A stretch of 64,000 bases of DNA from Agelas oroides (Eukaryota; Porifera; Demospongiae; Agelasida; Agelasidae): assembly GCA_949130485.1 (NCBI GenBank), contig OX422190.1:247001-311000 (forward strand), written 5' to 3'. The translations under genes were made by a program, and so were the position numbers. Below are positions 9,796 to 20,985 of this stretch, piece after piece (position 1 is the first letter of the stretch; the number at the start of each line of letters is the position of its first letter). Under the pieces are notes generated by a model. That model saw nothing but the letters and a program-made list of their open reading frames with translations, ran no database searches and was not told where the DNA came from.

Positions 9796-10484
9796 ATGGT
9801 TACCATGAAGTGGTTTCAATGGTACTCAATGTTTGTCAATGGTTCTCAGTGGTTCGCAGTGGTTCTGAACGGTTCTCAATGGTTGTCAGTGGTTTTCAAT
9901 CACTGCCAGTAATTCCCAATGGTTGACAGTAGTAGTCAGTGGTTACCAGTGGTTCTCAATGTAACCAGTAGTTCTCAATGTTTGCCATGTTGTGGTTCTC
10001 AATAGCTCTCAATGGTTCTCAATGCTTCTCAGTGTTTCTGAACAGTTCTCAATGGTTCTCTGTGGTTCTCAATCACTGGCAGTAGTGGTTCTCAATGGTT
10101 CTCAATTGTTCTCAATGAACACTGAGACAAATGTTACCACTGAGAACCATTGAGAATCACGATTTTAATCAATGAGAACCACTGAGAACCACTGAGAACC
10201 AATAAGAATCACTGCTAACAATTAGTAACCATTAAGAACCACTGGTAACAATTAGTAACCTTTGAAAACTACTGGTGACAACTTAGAACAACCAAGAACA
10301 ACTGAGAACCAGTGAGAACCACTGGTAATCATTCACAACCACTCAGAACCACTGAAAAACGTTTACAACCACTGGTAACCATCAACAACCAATGGTAATC
10401 ATTGACAACAACTGAGAATCATTGATAACCACTGGTAACAGTTGAGAACTACTGGTAACATTGAGAACCACTGATAACACACTA
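9796..10484. repeat. 10-bp satellite, + then - (switch about 10115)
   Basis: The flip occurs at TTCTCAATGAACACTGAG. The same flip sequence occurs near 25725 and, reversed, near 37635. The whole stretch is paralogous to 25381-26040. Confidence 0.93.
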
Positions 10485-10690
10485 TTTGAATGTGACATAT
10501 TGGACTGGCTGTAAGTTGATATATGATTTGTTCTTTGGAGGCTTAATATTGTTTACTAGGTTGTTGTACAGGTACATAGAAATTTACACAAAGTAATTTC
10601 AATGACTAATGATGAACAACAATGGAATGCAAAATTGGAAAATTTATAACATTATGTTGCACTGTGTAAATACATAGTGATGGCACTGCA
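10485..10690 (-). repeat. S module, - orientation
   Basis: This is the reverse complement of the reference module, from GTAAGTTGATATATGATTTG to AACATTATGTTGCACTGTG, ending at GCACTGCATTCTGAAAGAAC. It is flanked on both sides by minus-polarity satellite. Confidence 0.85.
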
Positions 10691-10810
10691 TTCTGAAAGA
10701 ACTACTGGTAACCATTGAGAAACACTGGTAACCACTGAGAACCGGCTGAGAGAACCGGCTGAGAACCATTTAAAACCACTGAGAACTACTGGTAACCATT
10801 GAGAACCACT
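10691..10810 (-). repeat. 10-bp satellite, - polarity
   Basis: Short array between the S module and the first T module, with two tandem ACCGGCTGAGA units. Confidence 0.9.
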
Positions 10811-10952
10811 CAGTAAATGTTTTAGTTGTCATTACACCATACTGTACGTTGTAACACTTAAGTGTGTATATACAATGAGCAATCTGATCGCATACTTGGT
10901 GCAATACTTGTTCCTTCGTACAAGCATCATCTAGACTACCAAATGTCAGTGA
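10811..10952 (-). pseudogene. T module copy A: exon-like fragment with open frame
   Basis: Minus-strand reading gives an uninterrupted frame of about 46 codons, beginning LTFGSLDDACTKEQVLHQ and ending YNVQYGVMTTKTFTE. The CYNVQYGVMTT part faintly recalls the YGVLTTY-type strand of kinase-like or Crinkler-type domains. That is a weak memory match and I assign no function. The frame runs straight into satellite, so this copy is a fragment. Five other copies exist (23088, 27841, 34632, 39017, 46635). In the 27841 and 39017 copies a splice-acceptor-like tract precedes the segment. Confidence 0.5.
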
Positions 10953-12060
10953 TGTAATGATAAACAAGAATGGAATGCTAAATTGGAAAAGTCATAACAT
11001 TATGTTGCACTGTGAGAATTAGTGACTAATGTTGCCGATAGTGTCACTGCACTCCGAAAGAACTACTTGTTACTATTGAGAAGCACTGGTGACCACTGAG
11101 AACCGGCTGAGAACCATTGAGAACCACTGAGAACAACTCGTAACCATTGAGAACCACTGGTAGAGATTGAAAACCACTGACATTGTGAACAGCAACAGTT
11201 GTCAATGGTTACCAGTGGTTCTCAGTTATCACTGGTTCTCATTGATTACAATGCAGTGATTCTCAATGGTTGCCAGTGGTTGTCAATGGTTCTCAGTGGT
11301 TCTCGATGATTCTCACTGGTTGTCATTGATTACCATGCAGTGATTCTCTATATAGTTACAGGTGGTTATGAATGGTCTTCTCAGTGGTTGTTCTCAGTTG
11401 TTACAAGTAGCTCTCTGTGGTTCTAAATTGTTTCCATGTAGTTGTTCACAATAGTTTTGGTGGTTTGAATGATTACCAGCGGTTCTGAATGGTTACCAGT
11501 AGTTGTCAGTGGTTACCCAGTGGTTCTCAATGGTTACAAGTGGTTCTAAATGGTTCTCAGTGGTTCTGAGTGGTTCTCAATTGTTACCAGTAGTTGTCAG
11601 TGATTCATAGTGGTTCTCAATGATTATTAGTGGTTCTCAATTATTCTCAGTGCTTTTCAATGGTTACCAGTGGTTGTCAATAGTTACTAGTAGTTCTCAA
11701 TTGTTAGCATATAGTGGTTCTCAGTGGTTCTCAGTGGTTCTCAATGCTTTTCAGTGGTTCTGAATGGTTATCAACGGTTCTCAGTGGTTCTCCACGGTTC
11801 TCGATCACTGCCGGTGGTTCTCAATGTTTCACAGTAATTCTCAGTTCTTACCAGTGGTTCTCAATGTTACCAGTGGTTGTCAATCATGACCAGTGGTTCT
11901 CCGTGATTAATACCAATGGTTCGCAATGGTTCTCAGTGGCTCTAAATAGCGTACGCGGTGATGACGTATCTACTGGTCCAGGTTCATCCCAGTGGTTGTC
12001 AATCATGACCAGTGGTTTTCCATGATTACCAGTGGTTCTCAATGGTTCTCAGTGGCTCTC
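10953..12060. repeat. S-module end, then satellite - to + (switch about 11195)
   Basis: 10953-11050 is S-module sequence (minus). Minus satellite then flips to + at GACATTGTGAACAGCAACAG, a junction recurring at 23460 and 35000 and in reverse at 32225, 37245 and 43705. A 41-bp foreign insert GCGTACGCGGTGATGACGTA... at 11949-11989 copies sequence found at 12948 and 36378. Confidence 0.88.
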
Positions 12061-12067
12061 AGTGGCA

Positions 12068-12918
12068 TCATAGATAATAGAGCTACGAACAGGGATTGGA
12101 AACGGCAATAATTTTACGTCGAATCATCGTTTCGGTCACGTGATCTGACGCACACTGCATTGGCAGCAGACGACTGTGCGAGAGCGGCGGTTATGTGCGT
12201 TTCTTCTTTCCCCGAATGTCGAGAGGTTTCTGGCAGACTGCTATTGCGATGGAGGGATATTCACGAGTCCTTAAAAATTATCAGCAGGCCTGAAGACGAC
12301 TAAGACAGATTGATACGTCCTCTGCATGAGCTGGAGGCACCTGTTCAGAAAGCTGGAGAAAACTGCACACAATTACTGCAGTTCCATTGTTTTATCAGCA
12401 TTACATTGACCTATGTACTGCTAATACTGTACCAGCAGACTTTACCTAAACCAGGGTACAGATCTCTCTAGAAAACTACAAGAGTTTTCACATTATTTAC
12501 ACATTTCAAGGCCTCCCATCGAACAGTGTACTGTATCACAAAGAAATAAGCCACTCAGTTACATTCTTTGCTAATGGTTACACTTTATGACAGCTTGCAT
12601 CATTGGGTAGCCCTGTTTGTTTTCCAGAAAAAACTACGAAACTATTATTTTAGCATTACTACATTGAATTCACAACTGTGCATAGTACAATTTTCGACCA
12701 GAATATTGTAGATACCGTGGTATATCAGTAAATGCACAAGAACCTCTAGTGCGATGACCCGCGCGGGAGATAAACGATCGTACACTTGTTAGTGGGCACC
12801 GCCTTCTAACCGAAACACCGGAACGAGGATTCAACGTGACGTCATCGGCGTTTTGCCCGAGTTTGCCCGTAAATTTTTTGTCCGTTTCCAATCCTGTTTC
12901 AATGCTCTATTATCTATG
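12068..12918. mobile_element. TIR element of about 850 bp with a paralogous empty site
   Basis: Ends CATAGATAATAGAGC and GCTCTATTATCTATG extend inward to GGATTGGAAACGG / CCGTTTCCAATCC, about 37 bp of inverted repeat. The paralogue at 36346-36362 reads CAGTGGCATACGCGG without the insert, and GGCAT flanks the insert here on both sides (the right copy follows GTGCA). This suggests a 5-bp or degraded 8-bp target duplication. The interior is GC-richer than the surroundings, contains TGACGTCA at 12837-12844, and has no recognisable transposase. A hAT-type non-autonomous element is possible. Confidence 0.75.
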
Positions 12919-13164
12919 GTGCAGGCATACGCGGTGGTGGCGTATGGCGTACGCGGTGATGACGTATCTACGGGTCCAGGTTCATCCCTGCCGGGGACAA
13001 TGACTGCATATAGATTCTCATTGGTTACGAGCAAAGTAACCGCACCCCCAAGATGCTCATAGGGGGTTAGTGCTGCAGGTTTACCTTGGCTTGAATACTT
13101 TCGAGTTCAGTTCTATACGTAGGTGAAATCTTTGTTAGTACGCTTTAGGAAAACAAAGTTCACT
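12919..13164. other. Non-satellite spacer, copy of 36354-36600
   Basis: Contains two GCG(T/G)ACGCGGTG-type repeats and TGACGTATCTAC. It has no family I recognise. It is shared with the 36.35-kb paralogue up to GGAAAACAAAGTTCAC. Confidence 0.7.
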
Positions 13165-13717
13165 GCTAAAAGAACCACTGCATGGCAACCATTGAGAACT
13201 ATTGCCAGTGATTGAGAACCACTGAGAACCATTGAGAACTGTTCAGAAACACTGAGAAGTATTGAGAACCATTGAGAGCTATTGAGAACCACGACATGAC
13301 AAACATTGAGAACTACTGGTTGCATTGAGAACCACTGGTAACCAGTGGTTCTCAATGGATGTCTGTGTTTCTCAGTGGTTACCAGTGTTTCTCAATGGTT
13401 ACCAGTAGTTCTCAATGGTTACTCAATGGTTACCAGTAGTTCTCAATGGTTACCAGTAGTTCTCAATGGTTACCATGCAGTGGTTCTCAATGGTTACAAT
13501 ACAGTGGTTCTCAATATTTCTAAATGGTTCCCAATGCTTCTAAATAGTTCTGAACGGTTCTCAATAGTTCTCAGTGGTTTTCCGTCGTTCTCAATCACTG
13601 CCAGTATTTCTCGATTGTTACCAGTGCTTCTCAATGGGTATTAGCGGCCCTCAATTGGATTACAATGCAGAACTGAGAACCACTGAGAACCATTGAAAAC
13701 AACAGACAACCACTTAC
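13165..13717. repeat. 10-bp satellite, -/+/- with switches about 13340 and 13660
   Basis: The first flip, ACCACTGGTAACCAGTGGT, is itself a perfect palindrome. The + stretch 13345-13644 is the inverted copy of 9209-9510. The second flip is the reverse of the 9195 junction. Confidence 0.92.
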
Positions 13718-13843
13718 GGACCGTGAACGGATGAAGACTCCCAAAACTGACTTTGCGCTAAAAGTTTACAAAAGACAAAGAATTCTATCAGCTTGGATTC
13801 CAGGTTTGTTGACCTTGAAAACACAGGGTTCCCTGCCACCTTG
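13718..13843 (-). repeat. Inverted copy of 8645-8765
   Basis: Reverse-complement match through GACTCCCAAAACTGACT, AAGACAAAGA and the CAGCTTGGATTCCAGGTTTG segment. Satellite resumes directly on both sides, so the piece travelled as a block. Confidence 0.8.
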
Positions 13844-15095
13844 ATGGATCTCAGTGGATCTGAGTGGCTATCAGTGGTTCTCAGTGGTTCTTATTTTTTT
13901 CTCAATGGTTTCCAGTGGTTCTCAATGGTTTCCAGTGGTTCTTTCGGAATGAAGTGCCATCACTATCATGTATTTTCACAGTGCAACATAATGTTATGAA
14001 TTTCAAAAATAAGAACCACTGAGAATCACAAAGTTGTTTGCAAAGGCTTTCAGTGGTTCTCAGTTGTTGCAAGTGGATTTTATGGGTTACCAGTGGTTCT
14101 CAATGGTTAGCATGCTGTGGTTCTCAATCATTCCCAGTAGTTCTCAGTGGTTATCAATGGTTACCAGTGCTTCTGAATTGTTACCAGTGGTTCTAAATGG
14201 TTCTCAGTGATTCTTATTGTTACCAGTAGCTCTCAATAGTTATCAGTGGTTATCAGTTGTTTTCAATGGTTCTCAGTTGTTCTCAATTGTTACCAGTAGT
14301 TCCCATCAGTTATCAGTGGTTATCAGTGGTTCTCACTGATTCTCACTGGTTATCAGCTAGTTGTTCTCAACGGTTCTCTGAGGTTCTGAGTTGTTTTCCA
14401 TGGTTCTCAGTGGTTCTCAGTGGTTCTCAAAGGTTCTCACTTGTTCCCATTGATTACCACCCAGTAATTCTCAACGGTTACCAGTGGTTCTTAATCATTA
14501 TCAGTGGTTCGCAAATCTTTTCAATTGTTCTGATTGTTTCTCTTTTCAATGGTTCTCTGTGGTTCTAAGCTGTTACAAGTGGCTCTGATTGGTTACCAGT
14601 GGTTCTCATAGGTTACTATGTAGTGGTTCACAATGGTTTTCAGTGGTTCTCCGTGGTTACCAGTAGTTCTCAGTAGTTATCAGTGGTTACCAGTGGTTAT
14701 CAATGGTTCTCAGTGGTTTCCATGCAGTGATTCTCAACGGTTACCAGTGGTTCTCAGTGGTTTTCAAGGAGTCTCAGTGGTTCACAGTTCTTTTCAATGG
14801 TTCTCATTGGTTCTCAGTTGCTTTCAATGTTTCTCAGTTGTACAAGTTAACCTCGTTCCCAAGCCCTCGCCTCGCTTCCCATCGCTTGAAGTACGGTAAA
14901 GCTTAACCGTATTGCACTGGTTGTAGGTTGATATATGATTTCATATTGCATCTTCATTTAACATTGTTTAGTAGTACATTAATGTTGTGGTAGAGATTCT
15001 CATTGGTTACCAGTGGTTGTCAATGGCTGTCAGTGGTTCTCAATGTTTCTAAGTGGTTCTCAGTGGTTTTTATTGACTACCACATAGTGATTCAC
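13844..15095 (+). repeat. Satellite with embedded S-module pieces and half hairpin
   Basis: Mostly + satellite, largely duplicated at 19010-20165. It holds an S-module 5' piece (13940-13998), a half hairpin element starting TTAACCTCGTTCCC (14847-14911, broken at the loop TTAACCGTA), and a minus S-module piece (14912-15000). It ends abruptly at 15095. Confidence 0.88.
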
Positions 15096-15930
15096 AATGG
15101 CACAACCGAGTATCTGCGTGGCTTAGTCTCCATGTACGAGCGTCCGATTATCGCTGGTGTCCGAGTATTGATAGTTTCTTCTGCTGTAAGGACAAGTAAA
15201 GAACACTCAGCCACTCTGGAACACCGCATCACACACACGCTCTCCACATGCAATTCATAGTGCGCATGCGCACTTGTTGGCGGGTCGAGATGCAACCACG
15301 CCCAGGTTCCCGTCCAGAAACAAAATATAGGCTGGGTGGCTGAGTACTGAAGACAACGCTACATTCAAGTGTGCAACTACAATACTGCTACAAGTCTTGT
15401 GGCCGGGTGTCTTAGCTCTGCGCATTGCTGTTCCTTTGGCAGTTTCCGTGAGCCAGTAGTCCAGTCCACTGAATAGTGACGGCCAACTTGCTATACTCAT
15501 TCAACTGAAGGTAGTATACATGAAAGTATCTGGAAGTACCAGCAACCTCCTACAGTATTCCTGCATGATGCCGAAAACCATATATATTGGACAGCGGTGA
15601 GACACTACGCACGCTACAGAAGCACCACCAACAATATAAGCTTACCTTCTTCCAGAAAGTTTTGGTATTCTGGTAAGCAATCCTTGAAGCCGTATCCGAT
15701 TGTTCTGTTTGTCGTTCTTCTGCTCCGCCTCGAGAGAAACAGTTCCCACGCGCACGGTCGGCAGTACAGAGTACAAAGGTCACATGCAGTTGAAGCGCTC
15801 AACTGCTGAACGACCTATAAAGCTCCGTCCTACGTGCAGCTTACAGGCCGTATACTTCATTCACCAGGGTAATACAACGATATAGTCGCAGAGCACGACG
15901 TAGAAAGCCACTATAACTCGCTCGCATTTT
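15096..15930. other. Unidentified non-satellite stretch
   Basis: CpG is more frequent here than in the satellite. Overlapping open frames of 60-86 codons occur in several frames with no recognisable domain. A TATAAAG occurs at about 15816. It could be a gene's 5' flank or transposon interior. Confidence 0.5.
15261..15272. promoter_or_regulatory. NRF1-type palindrome TGCGCATGCGCA
   Basis: Exact match to the NRF1 consensus in the unidentified CpG-richer stretch. No convincing exon follows on either strand within 500 bp. Confidence 0.3.
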
Positions 15931-16689
15931 ACGTTATGTACAGACTTGCTCATGAGAAAAAAATTACGGGTTTACCCCAAATTTAGATTTTAACCCTCTC
16001 CCTACCTGATTTAACTTCACCGAATTTCTGCCTACAAGCATGCATTCAGAGAGTATGCAGCACATCGAGGGAGAAGAGAACAAGCATGGTATCAGTATAG
16101 TATTAAACTACCTAGTCAGTATTGAATATCAGAAAAGGGATGCATTTCTGGCAGCTTTGTAGCTAGGGGGAAACAGACTGACATTTCAGAGCAGCCTCCA
16201 GCAGCACAGAAAAAAGCTTGACTCATATTTTCCATGAGCCTTGACTGGTCAACACTCTTGTGTTTGGTGAACAATTAGTAAACCTGCCTCATAAGTGCCA
16301 GGAAGATATATAGTTTGAGGGGATAGTTATCTGTCAGTGTAGCCACACACTACAAGCTCTGGGCAGGTAAGGCAAAGTGGTTACTGAAAAATACAATCAT
16401 GCATTTATCGAAAAAGTGAATATCAGTCAAATGCAAGCTTTATCCAGCTTAGAGATGATAGCACAGGATTACGGATGGGATGCCTAACACTTAAAGTAAA
16501 ATGTATATACCCAGCCTCTCTTTGATTATGCTGTCTTTTCCAGTGCTCAAAGAGAGGGATGCTAGGGGAAGGTTCATCTGTGCGCAGTGTGTCCTGAGTC
16601 CTCTGGTGCTCTGAAAGGGGTGCTAGGGGAGAACTTGTATATGTAGTCTCTGAGAAGGATGTCTGTATTTACTGCTGTTTGCGTTGACC

Positions 16690-16804
16690 TTGCAAAATAC
16701 AAGCCAAAAAGCTGTGATATGAATATAATTATGTGGTTATTTAGCCTGTAAAGAAGTTTACCACATAATTATATTCATATGCACAGCTTGTTTATATTTT
16801 GCAA
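16690..16804. repeat. Hairpin with AATATAATTATGTGGT arms
   Basis: AAGCTGTGATATGAATATAA...TGTGGT pairs with ACCACATAATTATATTCATA...CAGCTT around a 22-bp loop. Outer arms TTGCAAAATA / TATTTTGCAA extend it to 115 bp. It looks like a nested MITE inside the foldback element. Confidence 0.75.
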
Positions 16805-17512
16805 TGGTGGGGAAGTGTATCATAGTCTCCTACCCAGGCTCTCCTCACACCCTGAGCTTGCAGTGTGAGACTGGTTTCGTATACATGCAAGTGCGACAGT
16901 ATAGAAATGAGAATTTTGCTTGATATGTAAACATAAGAACACAGCATTAACGGTGCAATTGAACTAGGTAAGGATTTTAAGTATATTAAGACATTGCAGA
17001 AGGTATGCATAATTTTAATACGTGCATGCATAGTGAGGGTTCAATTTGAAGCTCTAAAGCATGCACAATTTCATAATTTCTGGATTACAGAACTGTAGGA
17101 TAGGTGGGCTAATGTTTGATAGTATAATACTTGAAATTCAACTCCAAACAGTCTTCTACCAGGGATTTAGCAAAAGAAATACATGTACTACATCTGTTCA
17201 AGCATCTATCCTCGGAAAAAGGGTTCTACTAGCAGACATGTCTGATAATCATATATTACATCACATCGCTAGCCAAATTTGGCAACTGCTGCAGCATGGT
17301 ATGGGTTCATAGGCAAGGCCAGTGGAAGGACAAGTATTTTAGTCTTTACTGTTCGGAGGAGGTGGCAAGGAAGTTACGCGTTGTTTTACAATGTATTTTC
17401 GGGCGTGATTTTCTATCCCCGCGTACTACAGTAGCTTCGGGTGTCGAAAACTATCCCAGCGCCAGCATGTCTTGTTGCTCTGATGATCTGGCACAGTTGT
17501 TACCTAGCCTCG

Positions 17513-17544
17513 TTCCCATCCTCCGCATCTGGGAACGAGGCTAA
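17513..17544. mobile_element. Minimal hairpin CTAGCCTCGTTCCCA...TGGGAACGAGGCTAA
   Basis: About 31 bp, essentially the two ends of the MITE family with almost no interior. It is probably the shortest derivative in the window. Confidence 0.65.
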
Positions 17545-18235
17545 GTTGCTACCCTGCTCAGACCTTTGAAGTCTGAATTCCGAAAATATATCAGTCTGAG
17601 ATAAATTTTTGCCTCTAGCATAGGAACATTACCACATTGAACAGATGTAAAATAGCTTCGTTTTTAAGCCACACAGCATTGACGATTTCATCACACAGCG
17701 TTGACAATTTCAACAATGTTTGACCCTTGGTGCAGTTAGATTGCAGTGTACAGCAACGTAGTGCACAAATGCACACCACAGCATTGCACAGCAGGTTTAC
17801 TAATTGTGCACCAAACACAAGAGTGTTGGCCAGTCAAGACTCATGGATAGAAATAGAAAATATAATTCAAGCTTTTTCAGTGCTGCTGGAGGCTGCTCTG
17901 AAATGTCAGTCTGTTTCCCCCTAGCTACACAGCTGCCAGAAATGCATCCTTTTTCTGATATTCAATACTGACTAGTTTTATTGCTATACTGATACCCTGC
18001 TTACTTATTCTCTTCTCCCTCAATGTGCTGCATACTTCCTGAAGGCATGCTTGTAGGCAGAAATTCGGTGAAGTTAAATCTCGTAGGGAGAGGGTTAAAA
18101 TCTAAATTTGGGGTAAACCCGTAATTTTTTTCTCATGAGCAAGTCTGTACATAACGAGATTCCATTTTACGGTTACGCCCACTTCTGTTAGTCACGTGAG
18201 ATTTACGTTGACATTACGTGAAAATTAAATCCTCT

Positions 18236-20540
18236 TTTCTCAATGGTTCTCAGCGGTAGTCAGTGGTTTTTGATAACCATTGAAAAGCACTAAGAACCAC
18301 ATTTAGAACCTCTAATACCCATTAAGAATCTGTGGTATGCAAAATTGGAAAAGTCATAACATTATGATGCACTATGAAAATACAAGAATTAGTGACTAAT
18401 GTTGCCACTCTACATGACAGTAATGGCACTGCATTCTGAAAGTGGTAACTATTAAGAAAGACTGGTAACCACAAAGAAGCATTGAAAACAACTGAGAAAC
18501 ACTTAGAACAATTGAGAACCAAGGAGAACCATTGATTCTCACTGGTTACCAGTGGTTCTCAATGGTTCTCAGTGATTTCCATGCAGTGATTTTCAACGGT
18601 TACCAGTTCTTCTCAATGCTTTTCAATGGTTCTCAGTGGTTCGCAGTTGTTTTCAATTTTTCTCAGTAGTTCTCATTCGTTTTCAATGTTTCTCAGCTGT
18701 TATAAGTTAGCCTCGTTCCCAGGCCCTCGCCCAGATTCCTGTCGCTTGCAGTACGGTTAAGGTTAACCGTACTGCAAGCAACGGGAAGCTGGACGGCGAG
18801 GGCCTGATAACGAGGCTAGTTACAAGCGGCTCTCGATGGTTAATTTCCGGTGGTAGTCAATGGTTACCATGTGTTCTCAATTGTTACCAGTGATACTCAA
18901 TGACTACCAGTGGTTGTCGGTGGTTCTCAGTGGTTACCACTGAATCTCCATGGTTACCAATGGTTTTCAATGATTACCAGTGGTTCTCAATGATTACCAG
19001 TGATTCTTAATGGATCTCAGTGGATCTGAGTGGCTATCAGTGATTCGCAGTGGTTCTTATTTTTTTCTCAATGGTTTCCAGTGGTTCTCAATGGTTACCA
19101 GCATGTTCTCAGTGGTTTTAAATGGTTCTCAGCCAGTTCTCAGTGCTTACCAGTGTTTCTCAATAGTTACCAGTAGTTCTTTCGGAATGCAGTACCATCA
19201 CTATCAGGTATTTTCACAGTGCAACATAATGTTATGAATTTCAAAAATAAGAACCACTGAGAATCACAAAGTTGTTTGCAAAGGCTTTCAGTGGTTCTCA
19301 GTTGTTGCAAGTGGATTTTATTGGTTACCTGTAGTTCTCGATGGTTAGCATGCTGTGGTTCTCAATCATTCCCAGTAGTTCTCAGTGGTTATCAATGGTT
19401 ACCAGTGCTTCTGAATTGTTACCAGTGGTTCTAAATGGTTCTCAGTGATTCTTATTGTTACCAGTAGCTCTCAATAGTTATCAGTGGTTATCAGTTGTTT
19501 TCAATGGTTCTCAGTTGTTCTCAATTGTTACCAGTAGTTCTCATCAGTTATCAGTGGTTATCAGTGGTTCTCACTGGTTCTCACTGGTTCTCACTGGTTC
19601 TCAGCTAGTTGTTCTCAACGGTTCTCTGAGGTTCTGCGTTGTTTTCCATGGTTCTCAGTGGTTCTCAGTGGTTCTCAAAGGTTCTCACTTGTTCCCATTG
19701 ATTACCACGCAGTAATTCTCAATGGTTACCAGTGGTTCTTAATCATTAACAGCGGTTCGCAAATCTTTTCAATTGTTCTGATTGTTTCTGTTTTCAATGG
19801 TTCTCTGTGGTTCTAAGCTGTTACAAGTGGCTCTGATTGTTTACCAGTGGTTCTCATAGGTTACTATGTAGTGGTTCACAATGGTTTTCGGTGGTTCTCC
19901 GTGGTTACCAGTAGTTCCAAATGGTTCCAAGTGGTTCTCAATGGTTAGCAACCAGTGGTTGTCAGTAGTTACCAGCAGTTCTCAATAGTTATCAGTGGTT
20001 ACCAGTGGTTATCAGTGGTTCTCAGTGGTTTCCATGCAGTGATTCTCAACGGTTACCAGTGGTTCTCAGTGGTTTTCAAGGAGTCTCAGTGGTTCACAGT
20101 TCTTTTCAATGGTTCTCCTTGGTTCTCAGTTGCTTTCAATGTTTCTCAGCTGTACAAGTTAGCCTCGTACAAGTGGCTCCAATGTTTAATTTCCAGTGCT
20201 TCTCAATGGTTACCATGTAGTGGTTCTGAATGGTTTTCAGTGGTTCTCAATCACTACTGGTAGCTAGTTATCAATGGTTCTCAGTAGTTCTCTATGGTTC
20301 TGAATGGTTACCAGTGGTTCTCAATGACTGCCAGGTGTTCTCAATGATTACCAGTGGTTGTGTGTGGTTCTCAGTGATTACCACTGAATCTCAATGGTTA
20401 CCAATGGTTCTCAATGGTTAGCAGTGGTTCTCAATGATTACCATTTATTCTCTGTGGTTTTCAGTGGATCTGAGTGGCTATCAGTGCTTCCCAGTGGTTC
20501 AGAACCACTGGGAACCGTTGAGAACAATTGAGAACCACTG
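18236..20540. repeat. 10-bp satellite, mostly +, switches about 18272, 18537, 20505
   Basis: A minus stretch (18275-18535, holding a minus S-module piece at 18335-18450) lies between + stretches. 19010-20165 copies 13844-14850. At 20159 only TTAGCCTCG remains of a hairpin that is intact in the inverted paralogue at 45297-45405. Confidence 0.92.
18708..18819. mobile_element. 112-bp hairpin MITE
   Basis: Outer arms TAGCCTCGTTCCCAGGCCCT / AGGGCCTGATAACGAGGCTA and inner arms CGCTTGCAGTACGGTTAA / TTAACCGTACTGCAAGC make an almost perfect palindrome. Relatives are at 14847 (half), 45297 (whole) and 46105 (half). Confidence 0.8.
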
Positions 20541-20708
20541 AATGCATGGTAACCATTGTTGTACCATGGTAAACAAAAGCTGCAGATCACAATTTGATTA
20601 CTATATGTCTCGTATTGCTCTGGTTGCAGGTTGACATAATACGATTTCATATTGCATCTTTGGAGACTTAACATTGTTACACCCCAAGATGCAACTTAAG
20701 GACCCACA

Positions 20709-20741
<33 letters not shown>

Positions 20742-20985
20742 CACAGGCCAGAGGAAGAACCGCTGCAAACCATTGATAACCATTGATAACCATTGATAAC
20801 CATTGGGAACCACTGAGAACCACTGCGTTGTAACCATTGTTGTACCAGGGTAAACAAAGAGCAGCATATCACTATTTGAGTGCGATTCATCTAGTATTGC
20901 ACTGGTTGTAGGTTGATATATGATTTCATATTGCATCTTCATTTAACATTGTTTAGTAGTACATTAATGTTGTGGTAGAGATTCT
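20541..20985 (-). repeat. Two S-module pieces around a (AATA)n microsatellite
   Basis: Minus S-module pieces lie at 20541-20690 and 20830-20985. Between them are AATAAATAAATA... (about 20710-20740) and minus satellite with three or four ATTGATAACC units. The inverted counterpart is 32540-32945, and a third copy is 44460-44885. The TTTA tract differs in length in all three. Confidence 0.85.

Larger units (their letters stand above)
15931..18157. mobile_element. Foldback element of about 2.2 kb with arms of about 360 bp
   Basis: Left arm CGTTATGTACAGACTTGCTC... pairs with ...GAGCAAGTCTGTACATAACG at 18137-18156. Matching continues through the GGTTTACCCCAAATTTAGAT segment, TCTGCCTACAAGCATGC, GATATTCAATACTGAC-type sequence and CCTGC at the inner edge (about 16298 and 17785), with small indels. 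The 1.5-kb interior holds two smaller hairpins and no frame above about 85 codons. This is a non-autonomous long-TIR element, family unknown. Confidence 0.82.
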
